Shown here piece by piece: positions 11,303 to 21,517 of a stretch of DNA of 64,000 nucleotides. Position numbers and translations under genes: made by a program. The notes under the pieces are model-generated. The model was not told the origin of the DNA, made no database searches, and worked only from the letters and a program-made list of their open reading frames with translations. Origin of the DNA: Aestuariibacter sp. (lineage in GTDB: Bacteria > Pseudomonadota > Gammaproteobacteria > Enterobacterales > Alteromonadaceae). The DNA lies in the NCBI GenBank assembly GCA_017794925.1, contig CP051238.1, positions 341,177 to 405,176 of the forward strand. The letters run 5' to 3'. Numbering within the stretch: the stretch's first letter is position 1; each line of letters opens with the position of its first letter.

Positions 11303-11385
11303 ATCTTTCTCCTACTTATTATCTATCCGGTTTAGGTCCCCGTAGCTTGATCTTAAGTGTAGAAGAGCCCGTGAAAAGTACAAAA

Positions 11386-11410
11386 AAAATGCGCCTAAAT
11401 GGCGCATTTT
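11386..11410 (-). terminator. Terminator of parC
   Basis: AAAATGCGCC and GGCGCATTTT pair around TAAAT. The minus-strand transcript from parC would read the stem and then a run of eight T residues (complement of 11382-11389). It may also work in the other direction. Confidence 0.85.
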
Positions 11411-11451
11411 TAACTAAAAATAGCTAACTAACAAAAAGTAAATAGGGGATT

Positions 11452-13701
11452 CTACTCAATTTCAATACTGTCTACCCGCTGCAAACCTCTTGGTAGTTTG
11501 TTGCCTCGACGGCCCCGTTCTCCCTGATAGTGAGACAAGTCATCTGCGCTAAGACTCATACTGCGTTTACCCGCCGAAATTTTCACTGATTTACCGTCAG
11601 GCACAACTGCAAGCACTTTGACATACTCTTCGTGAATTTGGGCTTTCGCCGAAGGAATACTGATGATCTTATTCCCTTTTCCTTTTCCGAGACTGGGTAA
11701 ATCACGGAGCGGGAACATCAGCATGCGGCCTTCATTGGATATTGCTAAACACCAGTCTGACTCCAGATTTTCTACCGTTTGCGGAGCAATAACTTTTGCG
11801 CCGGTTGAGAGGTTGATGTACGCCTTACCGGCTTTGTTCTTGCTGACCATATCAGCAAACGTGCCGACAAAACCGTACCCGGCATCAGACGCTATCAGAT
11901 ATTTACTGTCATCATTGCCCATCACCACGTGGGCAAACTGTTCACCGGCAACCATGCTGAATCGCCCGGTTAACGGTTCCCCCTGACTTCTGGCAGAAGG
12001 TAATCCGTGTGCATCGCACGAGAACGCACGCCCGGACGTATCAAGGAATACAACCGGTTGATTACTGCGTCCCATCGCACTGGCAAGATAGCTGTCTCCC
12101 GCTTTATAACTCAAAGCTTCGGCATCAATATCATGGCCTTTTGCACAACGCGCCCAGCCTTTCTCTGATAAGACTACCGTCACCGATTCACTGGGTACCA
12201 GTTCTTTTTCACTCAGCGCTTTGGCTTCCGCGCGTTCGACGATGGGCGAGCGTCGGTCGTCGCCATACTTTTCAGCATCGGCCAGAATTTCTTTCTTGAT
12301 CAGTGTTTTCATACGGCGATCAGAACCAAGCAGTTGTTGTAAATGATCGCGCTCAGCGGCCAGCTCTTCCTGTTCGCCCTTAATTTTCATTTCTTCCAGT
12401 TTCGCCAAATGGCGTAACTTTAGTTCCAGAATCGCTTCTGCTTGTTTGTCACTTAAGCTAAAGCGACGCATTAACTCAGCTTTCGGCTCGTCGTGGAATC
12501 GAATGATCTCTATCACTTCATCGATATTCAAAAAGGCGATCATTAAGCCTTCGAGGATATGCAAACGCGCCAACACTTTGTCGAGACGATATTGCAATCG
12601 ACGAGTCACCGTCTCCCTGCGGAATACCAGCCATTCAGACAGTATGGTTCGCAAGTCCTTAACCTGTGGACGGCCATCCAGACCAATCATGTTCAGGTTG
12701 ACCCGGTAGCTCTTTTCCAAATCGGTAGTCGCAAACAAATGCTGCATCAATTGATCGACATTAACCCGGTTCGAACGCGGCACAACGACCAGTCTGGTTG
12801 GGTTTTCATGATCAGATTCGTCACGCAGATCGCTCACCATTGGCAGCTTCTTCGCCTGCATCTGGCCAGCAATTTGTTCCAGAATCTTAGCGCCGGACGC
12901 CTGGTGCGGTAGCGCAGTAATAACGACATCACCGTTATCCTCGTGATACACAGCGCGCATTTTTACGCTACCACGACCTGTTTCATACAGTTTTTGAATA
13001 TCGCTGCGCGGCGTAATGATTTCTGCTTCAGTAGGGAAATCCGGGCCCTGAATATCTTCCAGTAATTCGTGTAATTCCGCTTTACTGTTATCCAGTAATC
13101 GAGCGCAGGCGTTAGCCACTTCACGCACGTTGTGCGGCGGAATATCCGTTGCCATACCTACCGCGATGCCGGTTACTCCATTTAACAATATGTGAGGCAA
13201 GCGCGACGGCAGGACTTTAGGCTCGTTTAAGGTACCATCAAAATTGGGGACCCAATCAGACGTGCCTTGTCCCAGTTCAGACAGCAATACTTCACTGAAT
13301 TTTGACAGACGTGCCTCAGTGTATCGCATGGCAGCGAACGATTTCGGGTCATCCGGCGCGCCCCAGTTACCCTGTCCATCGATCAACGGGTAACGGTAAG
13401 AGAACGGCTGCGCCATTAATACCATAGCTTCGTAACAGGCCGAGTCACCGTGAGGGTGGAATTTACCCAGTACATCACCCACCGTACGGGCGGACTTTTT
13501 GTATTTGGCCGTGGCGCTTAGGCCCAGGTCAGACATCGCGTATATAATGCGTCGCTGAACCGGCTTTAAGCCATCACCAATGTTTGGCAGGGCCCGGTCC
13601 ATAATGACGTACATGGAGTAGTTCAGGTAGGCATCTTCGGTAAACTTTCGTATTGGAAGTTGTTCTACACCGTCTTGATTAATGGTGATTTCGTCGCTCA
13701 T
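11452..13701 (-). CDS. parC: DNA topoisomerase IV subunit A
   Basis: Breakage-reunion subunit of topoisomerase IV, which decatenates daughter chromosomes. It has 749 residues, like Escherichia coli ParC (752). The active-site tyrosine is Tyr127 in [10 protein letters not shown]. The quinolone-resistance region [13 protein letters not shown] carries the unmutated Ser87 and Glu91. The C-terminal pinwheel repeats are present, and [15 protein letters not shown] near the end is typical of ParC rather than GyrA. parE is not adjacent here. The ATG is preceded by AATAATAACGACCC, a weak ribosome site. Confidence 0.97.
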   Translation of the reverse strand: MSDEITINQDGVEQLPIRKFTEDAYLNYSMYVIMDRALPNIGDGLKPVQRRIIYAMSDLGLSATAKYKKSARTVGDVLGKFHPHGDSACYEAMVLMAQPFSYRYPLIDGQGNWGAPDDPKSFAAMRYTEARLSKFSEVLLSELGQGTSDWVPNFDGTLNEPKVLPSRLPHILLNGVTGIAVGMATDIPPHNVREVANACARLLDNSKAELHELLEDIQGPDFPTEAEIITPRSDIQKLYETGRGSVKMRAVYHEDNGDVVITALPHQASGAKILEQIAGQMQAKKLPMVSDLRDESDHENPTRLVVVPRSNRVNVDQLMQHLFATTDLEKSYRVNLNMIGLDGRPQVKDLRTILSEWLVFRRETVTRRLQYRLDKVLARLHILEGLMIAFLNIDEVIEIIRFHDEPKAELMRRFSLSDKQAEAILELKLRHLAKLEEMKIKGEQEELAAERDHLQQLLGSDRRMKTLIKKEILADAEKYGDDRRSPIVERAEAKALSEKELVPSESVTVVLSEKGWARCAKGHDIDAEALSYKAGDSYLASAMGRSNQPVVFLDTSGRAFSCDAHGLPSARSQGEPLTGRFSMVAGEQFAHVVMGNDDSKYLIASDAGYGFVGTFADMVSKNKAGKAYINLSTGAKVIAPQTVENLESDWCLAISNEGRMLMFPLRDLPSLGKGKGNKIISIPSAKAQIHEEYVKVLAVVPDGKSVKISAGKRSMSLSADDLSHYQGERGRRGNKLPRGLQRVDSIEIE

Positions 13702-13911
13702 GGGTCGTTATTATTCTCGTCGTAATGCTAACGCAGGCGCGGCTGCTTCAACGTAGGTATTCTCTGACCCATTGTGAGATAAACCAGCCGTAATCGCAAT
13801 AGATAGCGCATTCAGGATTTGTGCTAATTCGCTGTTTTTGCAGACAAGTGAAAGTTAGGGTTTAATAGAGATGTATGTCTATGGCGGTATTATCAAGGAT
13901 CAGAAAAGTTT

Positions 13912-16900
13912 ATGCGTAGTATCCCGTTTAAATGGTGGTGTTTTCTGCTTCTGTGCGCCATGGGAATGCCTGTACAAAGTGCTGTTCATCTGTACGACGA
14001 TGAACAAATGCAATTGCTGGCCGATAACTTTTCGGTGTACCGCGAAAAACAAGCGCAACTGACCATCGGCGAAATCCTGAAATTACGCCACGAATTCATT
14101 TATCAGGCCGACGACAACCCCAACTACGGCTTCAGCGAGAATGGCCTCTGGCTACATGCTGAACTTGCCAATCTTTCCCATACCAACGAATGGGTATTCT
14201 CACTGAATTTCAGCCAATTGGACAAGGTCGATTTTTACGTCGTTCAAAACAATAACGTCATTGATCAAAGTCATCAGGGTAAGTTCCAGCCAGAGCAACA
14301 TTTTCGCATTCCCGTTTTTAACACCGCGTTGCCTGTTGGCGAGGAGGCAGAACTATTTATCCGCGTCGAAAGCAGCTCTTCAGCCCTTATTGCACCCGTT
14401 TATGTAACCTCACAACACAAACAAACCGTTATTAGCCAGATTGATAACCTGCTTTGGGGCTTTTTCTATGGCGGCCTGATGATTCTGGCTATCTATAATT
14501 TTGTGCTTTTTTTAGGGTCCCGGGAGCTTAGCCTCATAGGTTATGTTACTTATATCTCAGCCGTGTTGATTTGGCAGTTCGTGTGGGGCGGCCATCTACA
14601 TTTCTTTTTTCCAGACACCCTATCTCCTATTTTTTCGCCCTATACCTCGCTAATTTTTGTCATTATCGGTATTTGTTCGGGTATTTTTTCGCTGATTTTT
14701 TTGGAAACAAAAGACAATGCGCCTTCAACACATCCTGTCGTTATTGCATTTTTATGGCTTCAGGGGGCTATGGGGATTCTAGCCTTACTGGGTATTCTTC
14801 CCCCTACCTGGGAGCACAACCTGATTTATGGTATTGCGATGCTATCTATTTGCAGCTACATCACGGCGGGTTTTGAGGCTTATCTGAAAAAGTACAAGCC
14901 CGCCCGGTACTTTATTTTTGCCTGGAGCATTCTGGCCACTGGCGCCCTTGTCGGCATGTTGAGTCTGGTTGGGGTGGTCCCCTCAAATATGTTTACCACC
15001 TACTGTTTCCAGGTAGCTGTTTTCGTAGAAGCGGGCTTATTCTCCATTGCTTTGATGGAAAAAAGCCGTAGCCGTCTCGAAAACGATGTGTCTGAAGCGA
15101 CTGATGAATTACGCCATAATATGGAGCTGATTGAAGAGCAAAATGCGCGCCTGGATATTGCCCGAAAAGACGCCATTAAAGCCAGTAATGTTAAGTCTCA
15201 GTTTTTGGCCAATATGAGTCACGAAATTCGTAAGCCCTTAAATGCCATTTTGGGTTTCAGTAAAGAGCTGACTAATTTGTCTTTGCCTGCCAACAAAATG
15301 GAACAGGTGCGTATTATCAACGCAGCGGCGGACAACCTGCTGACCATTGTGAATGACGTGCTGGACTTTTCTAAAATTGAAGCCGGTAAGCTCAATGTAA
15401 ACAATCAGCCCTTTTCACCGAACGCGTTGTTTGAAGAAATGGTTACCATCATGAGTAAATCGGCGCACATGAAAGGGCTGGAGTTTATTTTCGAGTTAGC
15501 GCCGTTGCCCGAGAAACTGATTGGTGACTTATTTCGTATCCGACAAGTACTCAACAACCTGCTGAGTAACGCACTGAAATTCACGTCTGAAGGCTACATA
15601 AAGATGTCGGTTGAGGGCAGAGCCATGCCCCACGGTATACATGAGCTGGAAATTAAAATCGAAGATACTGGAATAGGCATCAGCCGCAAAGACCGCAACA
15701 AGCTGTTCAGTGCCTTCTCGCAGTTAGATGACGCACTCAACCGAAGCTATCAGGGAACGGGGTTAGGTCTGGTTATCTGTCAGGAACTTGTCAAACTCAT
15801 GCGCGGCTCATTACATTTGCAAAGTACGCCGGGCCAGGGCAGTTTATTTACCGTTACCATTAGAACCAACCAGCTCAGCCAGCGTTACACACTTAACAGC
15901 AATCCGGAGTGGCAGGACAAATACATATTACTGTTTGATCCCCACCCTGTGAGTCGGCGCTCCAGCGCGAAAATGCTGACAAGTTTAGGCGCACAGGTCC
16001 ACTGTGTTGAATCTCTGGATTACCTGAAGCGTGTTCGGGGTGAATTTGACTATCTGTTCGCAACCTTACCAAACTTTAAACAGCATGCCTGGGAAATGAT
16101 GCTGGAGACACTTATCGATATTCCCGCAGGCAAGCGAATTCTATGGTTCGCCGGTAATGAACCATTGAGTGAATATACGGCTTATATTGACGACTTTGAG
16201 GCGCAAATTCGTCTGCCATTGACACCTTCCAAGCTGGATGGCTTGTTACATGGCGACCATTTGCTAACGCAATCTCCGTCTCAACCTAAAGCAAACTCGC
16301 TGCCGCCAGCGCATATTCTTGCCGTTGACGATATGGATATGAACTTAAAGCTTCTGGACACCTGGCTAACTGATTCAGCAGTCACCCTGACGTTGTCTGC
16401 CAGTGGTCAGGATGCGGTCAAAAAATGCCAGAACAACGAGTATGATTTGATTCTGATGGATGTACAAATGCCGGGCATCGACGGATTACAGGCCTCACGG
16501 CTCATCAGAAAATCACCACTGAATAAAGGCACACCCATTATTGCGGTAACAGCACATGCCTTTAAAGAAGAACAGGAACGATTACTGGCGGCGGGCATGG
16601 ACGATTACCTGCCCAAGCCCATTGAATATGCGACGCTAATAAACCTGATAAAGCGTTGGTGTCAAAATGATGAAAATCCAACACTAGCACTGCCTACCCT
16701 CGACTGGCAGCTCGCGGTAAAACGCGCAAACCAAAACCGTGAAGTAGCACTGGAATTATTGGGTGACTTTGTTAGCCATCTTCCCAAAACTGTAGAGATG
16801 ATTCGCACCGAATGGAACGCACGACATTTTAAAGGCGTGCAGGACGAAATCCACCGTTTGCATGGCGCCTGTTGCTATACCGGTGTACCAAAACTGCAAG

Positions 16901-17040
16901 CGCTGGCCAACCGTATAGAAAGTAATTTAAAACTCGGTAAGCACTCTGAAATGGGCGAACAGTTACCCGCCATTATTCTAGAGTGTGAAATTGTCGGCGC
17001 ACAAGCTAACAAATTTATTCAGGAAAATAGCGGTGATTAG
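13912..17040 (+). CDS. Hybrid sensor histidine kinase with 7TMR-DISM input (BarA-like output)
   Basis: A 1042-residue membrane kinase. Order: signal peptide (about 1-23), periplasmic 7TMR-DISMED2-like beta domain (about 30-165), seven-helix 7TMR-DISM membrane block (about 180-385), coiled coil, HisKA with phosphoacceptor His437 in NMSHEIRKPLN, HATPase (N box around NNLLSNALKF, then DTGIGIS and GTGLGL), a degenerate receiver-like segment (about 665-780), a true receiver with Asp850 in LILMDVQMPG, and an HPt domain with His984 in EIHRLHGACCYTG. The HPt and kinase core resemble BarA, but the input domain differs. The ligand may be a periplasmic carbohydrate or other small molecule. No response regulator gene is nearby. 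Confidence 0.92.
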   Translation: MRSIPFKWWCFLLLCAMGMPVQSAVHLYDDEQMQLLADNFSVYREKQAQLTIGEILKLRHEFIYQADDNPNYGFSENGLWLHAELANLSHTNEWVFSLNFSQLDKVDFYVVQNNNVIDQSHQGKFQPEQHFRIPVFNTALPVGEEAELFIRVESSSSALIAPVYVTSQHKQTVISQIDNLLWGFFYGGLMILAIYNFVLFLGSRELSLIGYVTYISAVLIWQFVWGGHLHFFFPDTLSPIFSPYTSLIFVIIGICSGIFSLIFLETKDNAPSTHPVVIAFLWLQGAMGILALLGILPPTWEHNLIYGIAMLSICSYITAGFEAYLKKYKPARYFIFAWSILATGALVGMLSLVGVVPSNMFTTYCFQVAVFVEAGLFSIALMEKSRSRLENDVSEATDELRHNMELIEEQNARLDIARKDAIKASNVKSQFLANMSHEIRKPLNAILGFSKELTNLSLPANKMEQVRIINAAADNLLTIVNDVLDFSKIEAGKLNVNNQPFSPNALFEEMVTIMSKSAHMKGLEFIFELAPLPEKLIGDLFRIRQVLNNLLSNALKFTSEGYIKMSVEGRAMPHGIHELEIKIEDTGIGISRKDRNKLFSAFSQLDDALNRSYQGTGLGLVICQELVKLMRGSLHLQSTPGQGSLFTVTIRTNQLSQRYTLNSNPEWQDKYILLFDPHPVSRRSSAKMLTSLGAQVHCVESLDYLKRVRGEFDYLFATLPNFKQHAWEMMLETLIDIPAGKRILWFAGNEPLSEYTAYIDDFEAQIRLPLTPSKLDGLLHGDHLLTQSPSQPKANSLPPAHILAVDDMDMNLKLLDTWLTDSAVTLTLSASGQDAVKKCQNNEYDLILMDVQMPGIDGLQASRLIRKSPLNKGTPIIAVTAHAFKEEQERLLAAGMDDYLPKPIEYATLINLIKRWCQNDENPTLALPTLDWQLAVKRANQNREVALELLGDFVSHLPKTVEMIRTEWNARHFKGVQDEIHRLHGACCYTGVPKLQALANRIESNLKLGKHSEMGEQLPAIILECEIVGAQANKFIQENSGD

Positions 17041-17043
17041 GAC

Positions 17044-17721
17044 CTAATGACGCGACTGTTGGCAGTCGCGAAGTAATGTGACAAATGCTGCCGGTGAGCG
17101 ATCCAGCTCACTGGCAGAAAGAAACACGTCGTAGCCAAGAATATCCCTGAGCGCTGTCATACGATTCGCCAGAATCGCTTTAATACCCGTTACCGTCTGC
17201 CCATTTGACAATTGATAAGGTTTGTCTTCGAACAAGCTATTGCTATAACACCCCCCTGTTGCACAGGATTTGTCGTCGCTGTGCAGTAACAGCGGCCGTT
17301 GTTCCATGATCAGATGCGATGCCAGCCGAGGCGAACAAGAAGTGATAAAGTCATCATATTGCTTTAATTTAATGCCCACCATATCGAGCGTAGTATGATT
17401 CAGGCCCTGTCGGATGCGCGGACAATCGATGCGTTGGATATCTTCCCAGGTAATGCGCCACTGCCCGCAGCGATGCTGATAACTAATTTGCTGGCGGTCC
17501 ACCGACAAACTGTGCTCTGGCTCCCGCACTTTGAACCATCCAATCAGCAGCGTAACAATGGAGCCACTCACCATAAAAATCCCGACCAGAAATAACCAAT
17601 CAGGTAGTAGCACGAGTAATGAAGATGAAATGAGTAAAGCGACTGCGCCTATGATCAGTGTAGTAAGACCATTCCGCTTGGCCGTCGATTTAATAAAAAT
17701 TGTGTCATTTGTCGAAGACAT
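17044..17721 (-). CDS. Membrane protein resembling DUF2982
   Basis: A 225-residue protein with two adjacent membrane helices near the N-terminus (about 17-40 and 43-63), followed by a soluble part with a PH-like pattern (SVDRQQISYQHRCGQWRITWEDIQRID). I recognise it only tentatively as the DUF2982 family found in Vibrio and Alteromonadales. A CATGGCY segment contains two cysteines of unknown purpose. Its start codon overlaps the end of the small upstream gene by 17 bases, which suggests translational coupling. No function can be assigned. Confidence 0.75.
   Translation of the reverse strand: MSSTNDTIFIKSTAKRNGLTTLIIGAVALLISSSLLVLLPDWLFLVGIFMVSGSIVTLLIGWFKVREPEHSLSVDRQQISYQHRCGQWRITWEDIQRIDCPRIRQGLNHTTLDMVGIKLKQYDDFITSCSPRLASHLIMEQRPLLLHSDDKSCATGGCYSNSLFEDKPYQLSNGQTVTGIKAILANRMTALRDILGYDVFLSASELDRSPAAFVTLLRDCQQSRH
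17051..17070. terminator. Hairpin at convergent gene ends
   Basis: CGCGACTG and CAGTCGCG form a perfect 8-base stem with a TTGG loop, just after the kinase stop codon and inside the last codons of the DUF2982-like gene. There is no T run on either side, so termination may be weak or the hairpin may protect the 3' end. Confidence 0.4.
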
Positions 17722-17857
17722 AAAAATACACCACCAGCATAATTACCGTCCAAACCACGTACAAACGCATACGCATGCACACCGGGCAATCGGTTGCCCA
17801 CCAGTGCTTCCTCTTCTGCTGCGGCGCTTCTCGCTGTGACGAAGGCTGTTCAGACAT
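17705..17857 (-). CDS. Small single-pass membrane protein with CPVC motif
   Basis: A 50-residue protein, MSEQPSSQREAPQQKRKHWW and onward, with a charged N-terminal half, a Cys-Pro-Val-Cys motif at about residues 28-31 and one C-terminal membrane helix (WTVIMLVVYFYVF). I chose the ATG at 17857 because AAAGGATC lies just before it; an upstream ATG at 17947 would add 30 residues with no family look. It overlaps the downstream DUF2982-like gene by 17 bases. The CPxC pair could bind a metal or be redox active, but nothing else supports this. Confidence 0.65.
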   Translation of the reverse strand: MSEQPSSQREAPQQKRKHWWATDCPVCMRMRLYVVWTVIMLVVYFYVFDK

Positions 17858-17964
17858 ATCGGATCCTTTAAACGTTTTCCAACTGAAAACGGATGAATTA
17901 TTGTGCCCGGTTGACGATGATAAATGCCATACGGTTTGGCTTGGCAATTGGGATACACATCGCT

Positions 17965-18045
17965 ATGATCCCGCGCAAAGAATATCCGCACGTCTGCCCG
18001 CTGTTTTTGCTACAATTGCTTGTGTTTATAGCACAATGCCTGTAG
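17965..18045 (+). CDS. Possible leader peptide upstream of pyrB
   Basis: A 26-codon open frame, starting MIPRKEYPHVCPL and ending in a hydrophobic tail (FLLQLLVFIAQCL). It ends 60 bases before pyrB. Its stop codon is inside a small hairpin, GCCTG-TAG-CAGGC (18038-18050), and the same TGCCTG could instead pair with CAGGCA at 18060-18065. This resembles the layout of an attenuator, but there is no U run and the ribosome site is poor (GGGAT, about 11 bases upstream). Confidence 0.25.
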   Translation: MIPRKEYPHVCPLFLLQLLVFIAQCL

Positions 18046-18105
18046 CAGGCGATGTATGCCAGGCAGACTTGTTCCGTTCACCAACTTAGGCCATTCGCAT
18101 CAACT

Positions 18106-19113
18106 ATGTCTAGTTTCACCGGAAATCACATCCTTTCAGTTACACAGTTTAATCGTGATGCCATCGATTTGGTATTTAATGTTGCCGAAACCATGGAACC
18201 CTATGCCAAGCGGAAAAAAAGAACAACAGTTCTTGATGGCGCGATATTAGGTAATTTGTTTTTCGAGCCCAGTACCCGCACACGAGTGAGTTTTGGCACC
18301 GCCTTTAACTTATTAGGCGGCGAAGTGCGTGAAACCACCGGTATGGCTAACTCGGCCCTGGCGAAAGGCGAGTCACTGTACGACACCGCCCGGGTGCTCA
18401 GCGGCTATTCCGACATCATTGCCATGCGTCACCCTGCGGCAGGTTCTGTATCAGAATTTGCGGAAGGTAGCCGGGTTCCGGTGATAAACGGCGGTGACGG
18501 TGCCAATGAACACCCAACACAGGCTTTACTTGACCTGTTTACCATTAAGCGTGAACTGCAGTACAACAACAAGAGCATCGATGGCTTGCACATCGCCATG
18601 ATCGGTGATTTGCGCTACGGGCGTACCGTTCATTCACTGTCAAAACTGCTGTGTTTATTCAAGAACATCCGTTTTACTTTGATTTCGCCAAAAGAATTGG
18701 CCATGCCTCAGAATATTCTGGATGCCATTACTGACGCGGGTCATTCGCTGCATATTACCGAACAGCTTGAAGGCAATATGGATGCGGATATCTGTTATCA
18801 GACACGCATCCAGGAAGAGCGTTTTCCGTCTCAGGATGAAGCCAATAAATACCGTGGTAAATTCCGCCTGAATCAGAGCATTTACACTCGCCACTTCCAA
18901 TCAAAAACCGTGATCATGCATCCATTACCGCGTGATTCACGTACCGAAGCCAATGAATTAGACAACGACCTCAACCTGAATCCCAATCTGGCAATTTTCC
19001 GCCAAACCGATAACGGCGTGTTAGTCCGGATGGCCTTGTTTGCCCTTACCCTCGGGGTAGAAAATCTGGTCTCTCAGTACGAGCGGGATGTGGTGTGGTA
19101 CACCAATAAGTAA
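18106..19113 (+). CDS. pyrB: Aspartate carbamoyltransferase catalytic chain
   Basis: Joins carbamoyl phosphate and L-aspartate in pyrimidine synthesis. The 335-residue chain shows the carbamoyl-phosphate loop FFEPSTRTRVSF, the MRHP segment, GDGANEHPTQALLDLFTI and HPLPRDSRTEAN. I chose the ATG at 18106 (MSSFTGNHILSV), which matches the family N-terminus; an upstream ATG at 18052 adds unrelated residues. No pyrI regulatory subunit gene follows, so the enzyme either works without it or the subunit is encoded elsewhere. hemL starts 13 bases later. Confidence 0.95.
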   Translation: MSSFTGNHILSVTQFNRDAIDLVFNVAETMEPYAKRKKRTTVLDGAILGNLFFEPSTRTRVSFGTAFNLLGGEVRETTGMANSALAKGESLYDTARVLSGYSDIIAMRHPAAGSVSEFAEGSRVPVINGGDGANEHPTQALLDLFTIKRELQYNNKSIDGLHIAMIGDLRYGRTVHSLSKLLCLFKNIRFTLISPKELAMPQNILDAITDAGHSLHITEQLEGNMDADICYQTRIQEERFPSQDEANKYRGKFRLNQSIYTRHFQSKTVIMHPLPRDSRTEANELDNDLNLNPNLAIFRQTDNGVLVRMALFALTLGVENLVSQYERDVVWYTNK

Positions 19114-19125
19114 GAGTTAGTATTT

Positions 19126-20406
19126 ATGCAAAAATCAGAACAGTTATTTGAACGTGCTCAGAAAACCATTCCCGGCGGAGTAAACTCGCCGGTTCGCGCC
19201 TTTAAGGCCGTAGGTGGCACACCGCGCTTTATTACTAAAGCTGACGGTCCGTACATTGTCGACGCTGACGGTAAGCAGTATATCGACTATGTGCAGTCAT
19301 GGGGCCCAATGGTATTGGGTCATAACAACGAAAGAATCCGTAATGCCGTTGTTGCCGCTGCACAAAATGGCCTGAGCTTTGGTGCGCCTACCGAAGCCGA
19401 AATTATTATGGCCGAGAAGGTTCAGGAACTGGTACCTTCAATGGAAATGGTTCGCATGGTGAACTCGGGTACCGAAGCCACCATGTCCGCTATTCGCCTG
19501 GCCCGTGGTTATACCGGCAAGAACAAGCTGGTTAAATTTGAAGGTTGTTACCACGGTCATGCTGACTCGTTACTGGTAAAAGCGGGTTCTGGCGCGCTTA
19601 CGCTGGGTGTACCCAGTTCACCAGGCGTGCCTGCCGATGTTGCTCAGCACACGTTAACCGTTGAGTTTAATAACCTGGACAGCGTTAAAGCGATCTTCGA
19701 AGAATGCGGAGACGACATTGCCTGTATTATCGTTGAGCCTGTTGCAGGCAACATGAACTGTATTCCCCCGGTAGAAGGATTTCTGGAAGGCCTTCGCGCT
19801 ATCTGTGACGAATACGGTGCCGTGCTGATTTTTGATGAAGTGATGACCGGCTTTCGGGTTAGCCGTGGCGGAGCCCAAGAGCGTTACGGCATTACCCCTG
19901 ACCTGACCTGCTTAGGCAAAGTCATTGGCGGTGGTATGCCTGTAGGTGCATTTGGCGGAAAACGCGATATCCTTACCCATATCGCTCCCACCGGCCCTAT
20001 TTATCAAGCAGGTACGTTGTCGGGTAACCCTATTGCCATGGCCGCAGGCCTGGCTGCGCTGGATCAGTTAGCAGAACCCGGCCTGTATGACAGCATCTTC
20101 GCCAGCACGCAAAAATTAGTGGAAGGCTTCCAGTCTATTGCCAATGAGTTCAGCATTCCGCTTACCACAAACTCAGCCGGCAGCATGTTCGGTATCTTCT
20201 TTACCGACGTGGAAAAAGTGGTTAACTACCAGCAAGCTATCAACTGCAATCAGGCACAATTTAAGCAGTTTTACCATGGCATGCTCGACGAAGGTGTATA
20301 CTTAGCACCAGCGTCTTACGAGGCTGGATTCGTATCTAAATTGCATGATGACGCAATCATCACCGCAACGCTGGATGCTGCACGTAAGGTATTTGCTAAC
20401 CTTTAA
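19126..20406 (+). CDS. hemL: Glutamate-1-semialdehyde 2,1-aminomutase
   Basis: PLP enzyme converting glutamate-1-semialdehyde to 5-aminolevulinate, the precursor of heme, in the C5 pathway. It has 426 residues. The N-terminus ([19 protein letters not shown]) is diagnostic. The PLP lysine lies in [17 protein letters not shown], and the segments [19 protein letters not shown] and [10 protein letters not shown] are present. It follows pyrB by 13 bases and is probably on the same transcript, although the pathways are unrelated. Confidence 0.97.
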   Translation: MQKSEQLFERAQKTIPGGVNSPVRAFKAVGGTPRFITKADGPYIVDADGKQYIDYVQSWGPMVLGHNNERIRNAVVAAAQNGLSFGAPTEAEIIMAEKVQELVPSMEMVRMVNSGTEATMSAIRLARGYTGKNKLVKFEGCYHGHADSLLVKAGSGALTLGVPSSPGVPADVAQHTLTVEFNNLDSVKAIFEECGDDIACIIVEPVAGNMNCIPPVEGFLEGLRAICDEYGAVLIFDEVMTGFRVSRGGAQERYGITPDLTCLGKVIGGGMPVGAFGGKRDILTHIAPTGPIYQAGTLSGNPIAMAAGLAALDQLAEPGLYDSIFASTQKLVEGFQSIANEFSIPLTTNSAGSMFGIFFTDVEKVVNYQQAINCNQAQFKQFYHGMLDEGVYLAPASYEAGFVSKLHDDAIITATLDAARKVFANL

Positions 20407-20430
20407 TCACTACCCGGAGCGCTTGGCACG

Positions 20431-21498
20431 ATGATATTAGGCATAGTATGTATTGGCTTAGTGCTCTACGGGCTGATTGTGACGCTGCTATTAATTAGGC
20501 AGCGTCGCGTTACTCGTCACATTGTTAAATCCGCGTCCAGAGTAATACCTAACCCCGCCGGGCGCATAGACGACAATGAGCAACGTTTTCTCGAAAAGGC
20601 CGATGAGGCGATGCGCCTGACCCAGACTTTTCAGAAATTCGTCCCCAGACAGTTTGTCGATCATTTTGCCAAACACGGCAACGACTCCTTGGAATTAGGC
20701 CGCGCAGCCGAAGACGAAGTGGCGATTTTACTGTGCGACATTCGCGGATTCAGCGGACTGTCGGAGCAAATGACGCCTCAGCAGTTAATGAACTTCCTGA
20801 ACTCCTATTTCTTGCGAATGAATGACCCCATTCATCAAAATGGTGGATTCATTGATAAGTTCATTGGCGACGCAATAATGGCGTTATTCGACCATCCAGG
20901 TGGGGATGCGAGCGCCAAAGCAAAGGATGCGGTAAACGCGGCTATCGATTTGCAGAAAGCACTCAAAGTCTACAACAGTCACCGCGCCAAAGTAGGCTAT
21001 GCGGGCATTGGTGTAGGTGTAGGGATTCATTTTGGCCCGGTTATTCTCGGTACAGTCGGATCCGATGACCGCATGGACACAACCGTTATAGGCGACAGCG
21101 TTAATGTGGCATTCAGACTGGAAGGGCTGGCACCGAAATATCATGCAGACATCATCGTCAGCGCACAAACACTGGCGGCGATAGGTGATTCAACCGACAT
21201 TCAAGTCAGAGTGCTGGATTGGGTAAGGGTAAAAGGACGACAAGCCCCTGTGAGGGTTTATGAAGTGTTAGATCACCTTGATGAAGACATTCGTCAGAAC
21301 AAAATTATGGTGCAACAGGATATTGAACAAGGGTTGACCTACCGAATTGCTAAGGACTTTACGACTGCGCTGACCCATTTTCACCATGCCCTCAGCCTAC
21401 TACCCGGTGATCCGTTAATCAGTTATCATATCGATACCTGTAAACAGTTAATGCAACTCACCATCCCATCCGACTGGGACGGTTCGGTGTCTATTTAA
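20431..21498 (+). CDS. Class III adenylate/guanylate cyclase with one membrane helix
   Basis: A 355-residue protein: a single N-terminal membrane helix (about 1-22), a linker, a class III cyclase domain (about 90-270) and a C-terminal TPR-like helical stretch (about 285-345). The metal aspartates are visible in LLCDIRGFSGL and KFIGDAIMALF. The lysine before FIGD and the threonine in TTVIGDSVNVAFRLE fit an ATP-specific pattern, so cAMP is the likely product. There is no recognised sensor domain. It lies 24 bases after hemL on the same strand. Confidence 0.88.
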   Translation: MILGIVCIGLVLYGLIVTLLLIRQRRVTRHIVKSASRVIPNPAGRIDDNEQRFLEKADEAMRLTQTFQKFVPRQFVDHFAKHGNDSLELGRAAEDEVAILLCDIRGFSGLSEQMTPQQLMNFLNSYFLRMNDPIHQNGGFIDKFIGDAIMALFDHPGGDASAKAKDAVNAAIDLQKALKVYNSHRAKVGYAGIGVGVGIHFGPVILGTVGSDDRMDTTVIGDSVNVAFRLEGLAPKYHADIIVSAQTLAAIGDSTDIQVRVLDWVRVKGRQAPVRVYEVLDHLDEDIRQNKIMVQQDIEQGLTYRIAKDFTTALTHFHHALSLLPGDPLISYHIDTCKQLMQLTIPSDWDGSVSI

Positions 21499-21517
21499 GT
21501 CACTTAAGGAAGAGACG

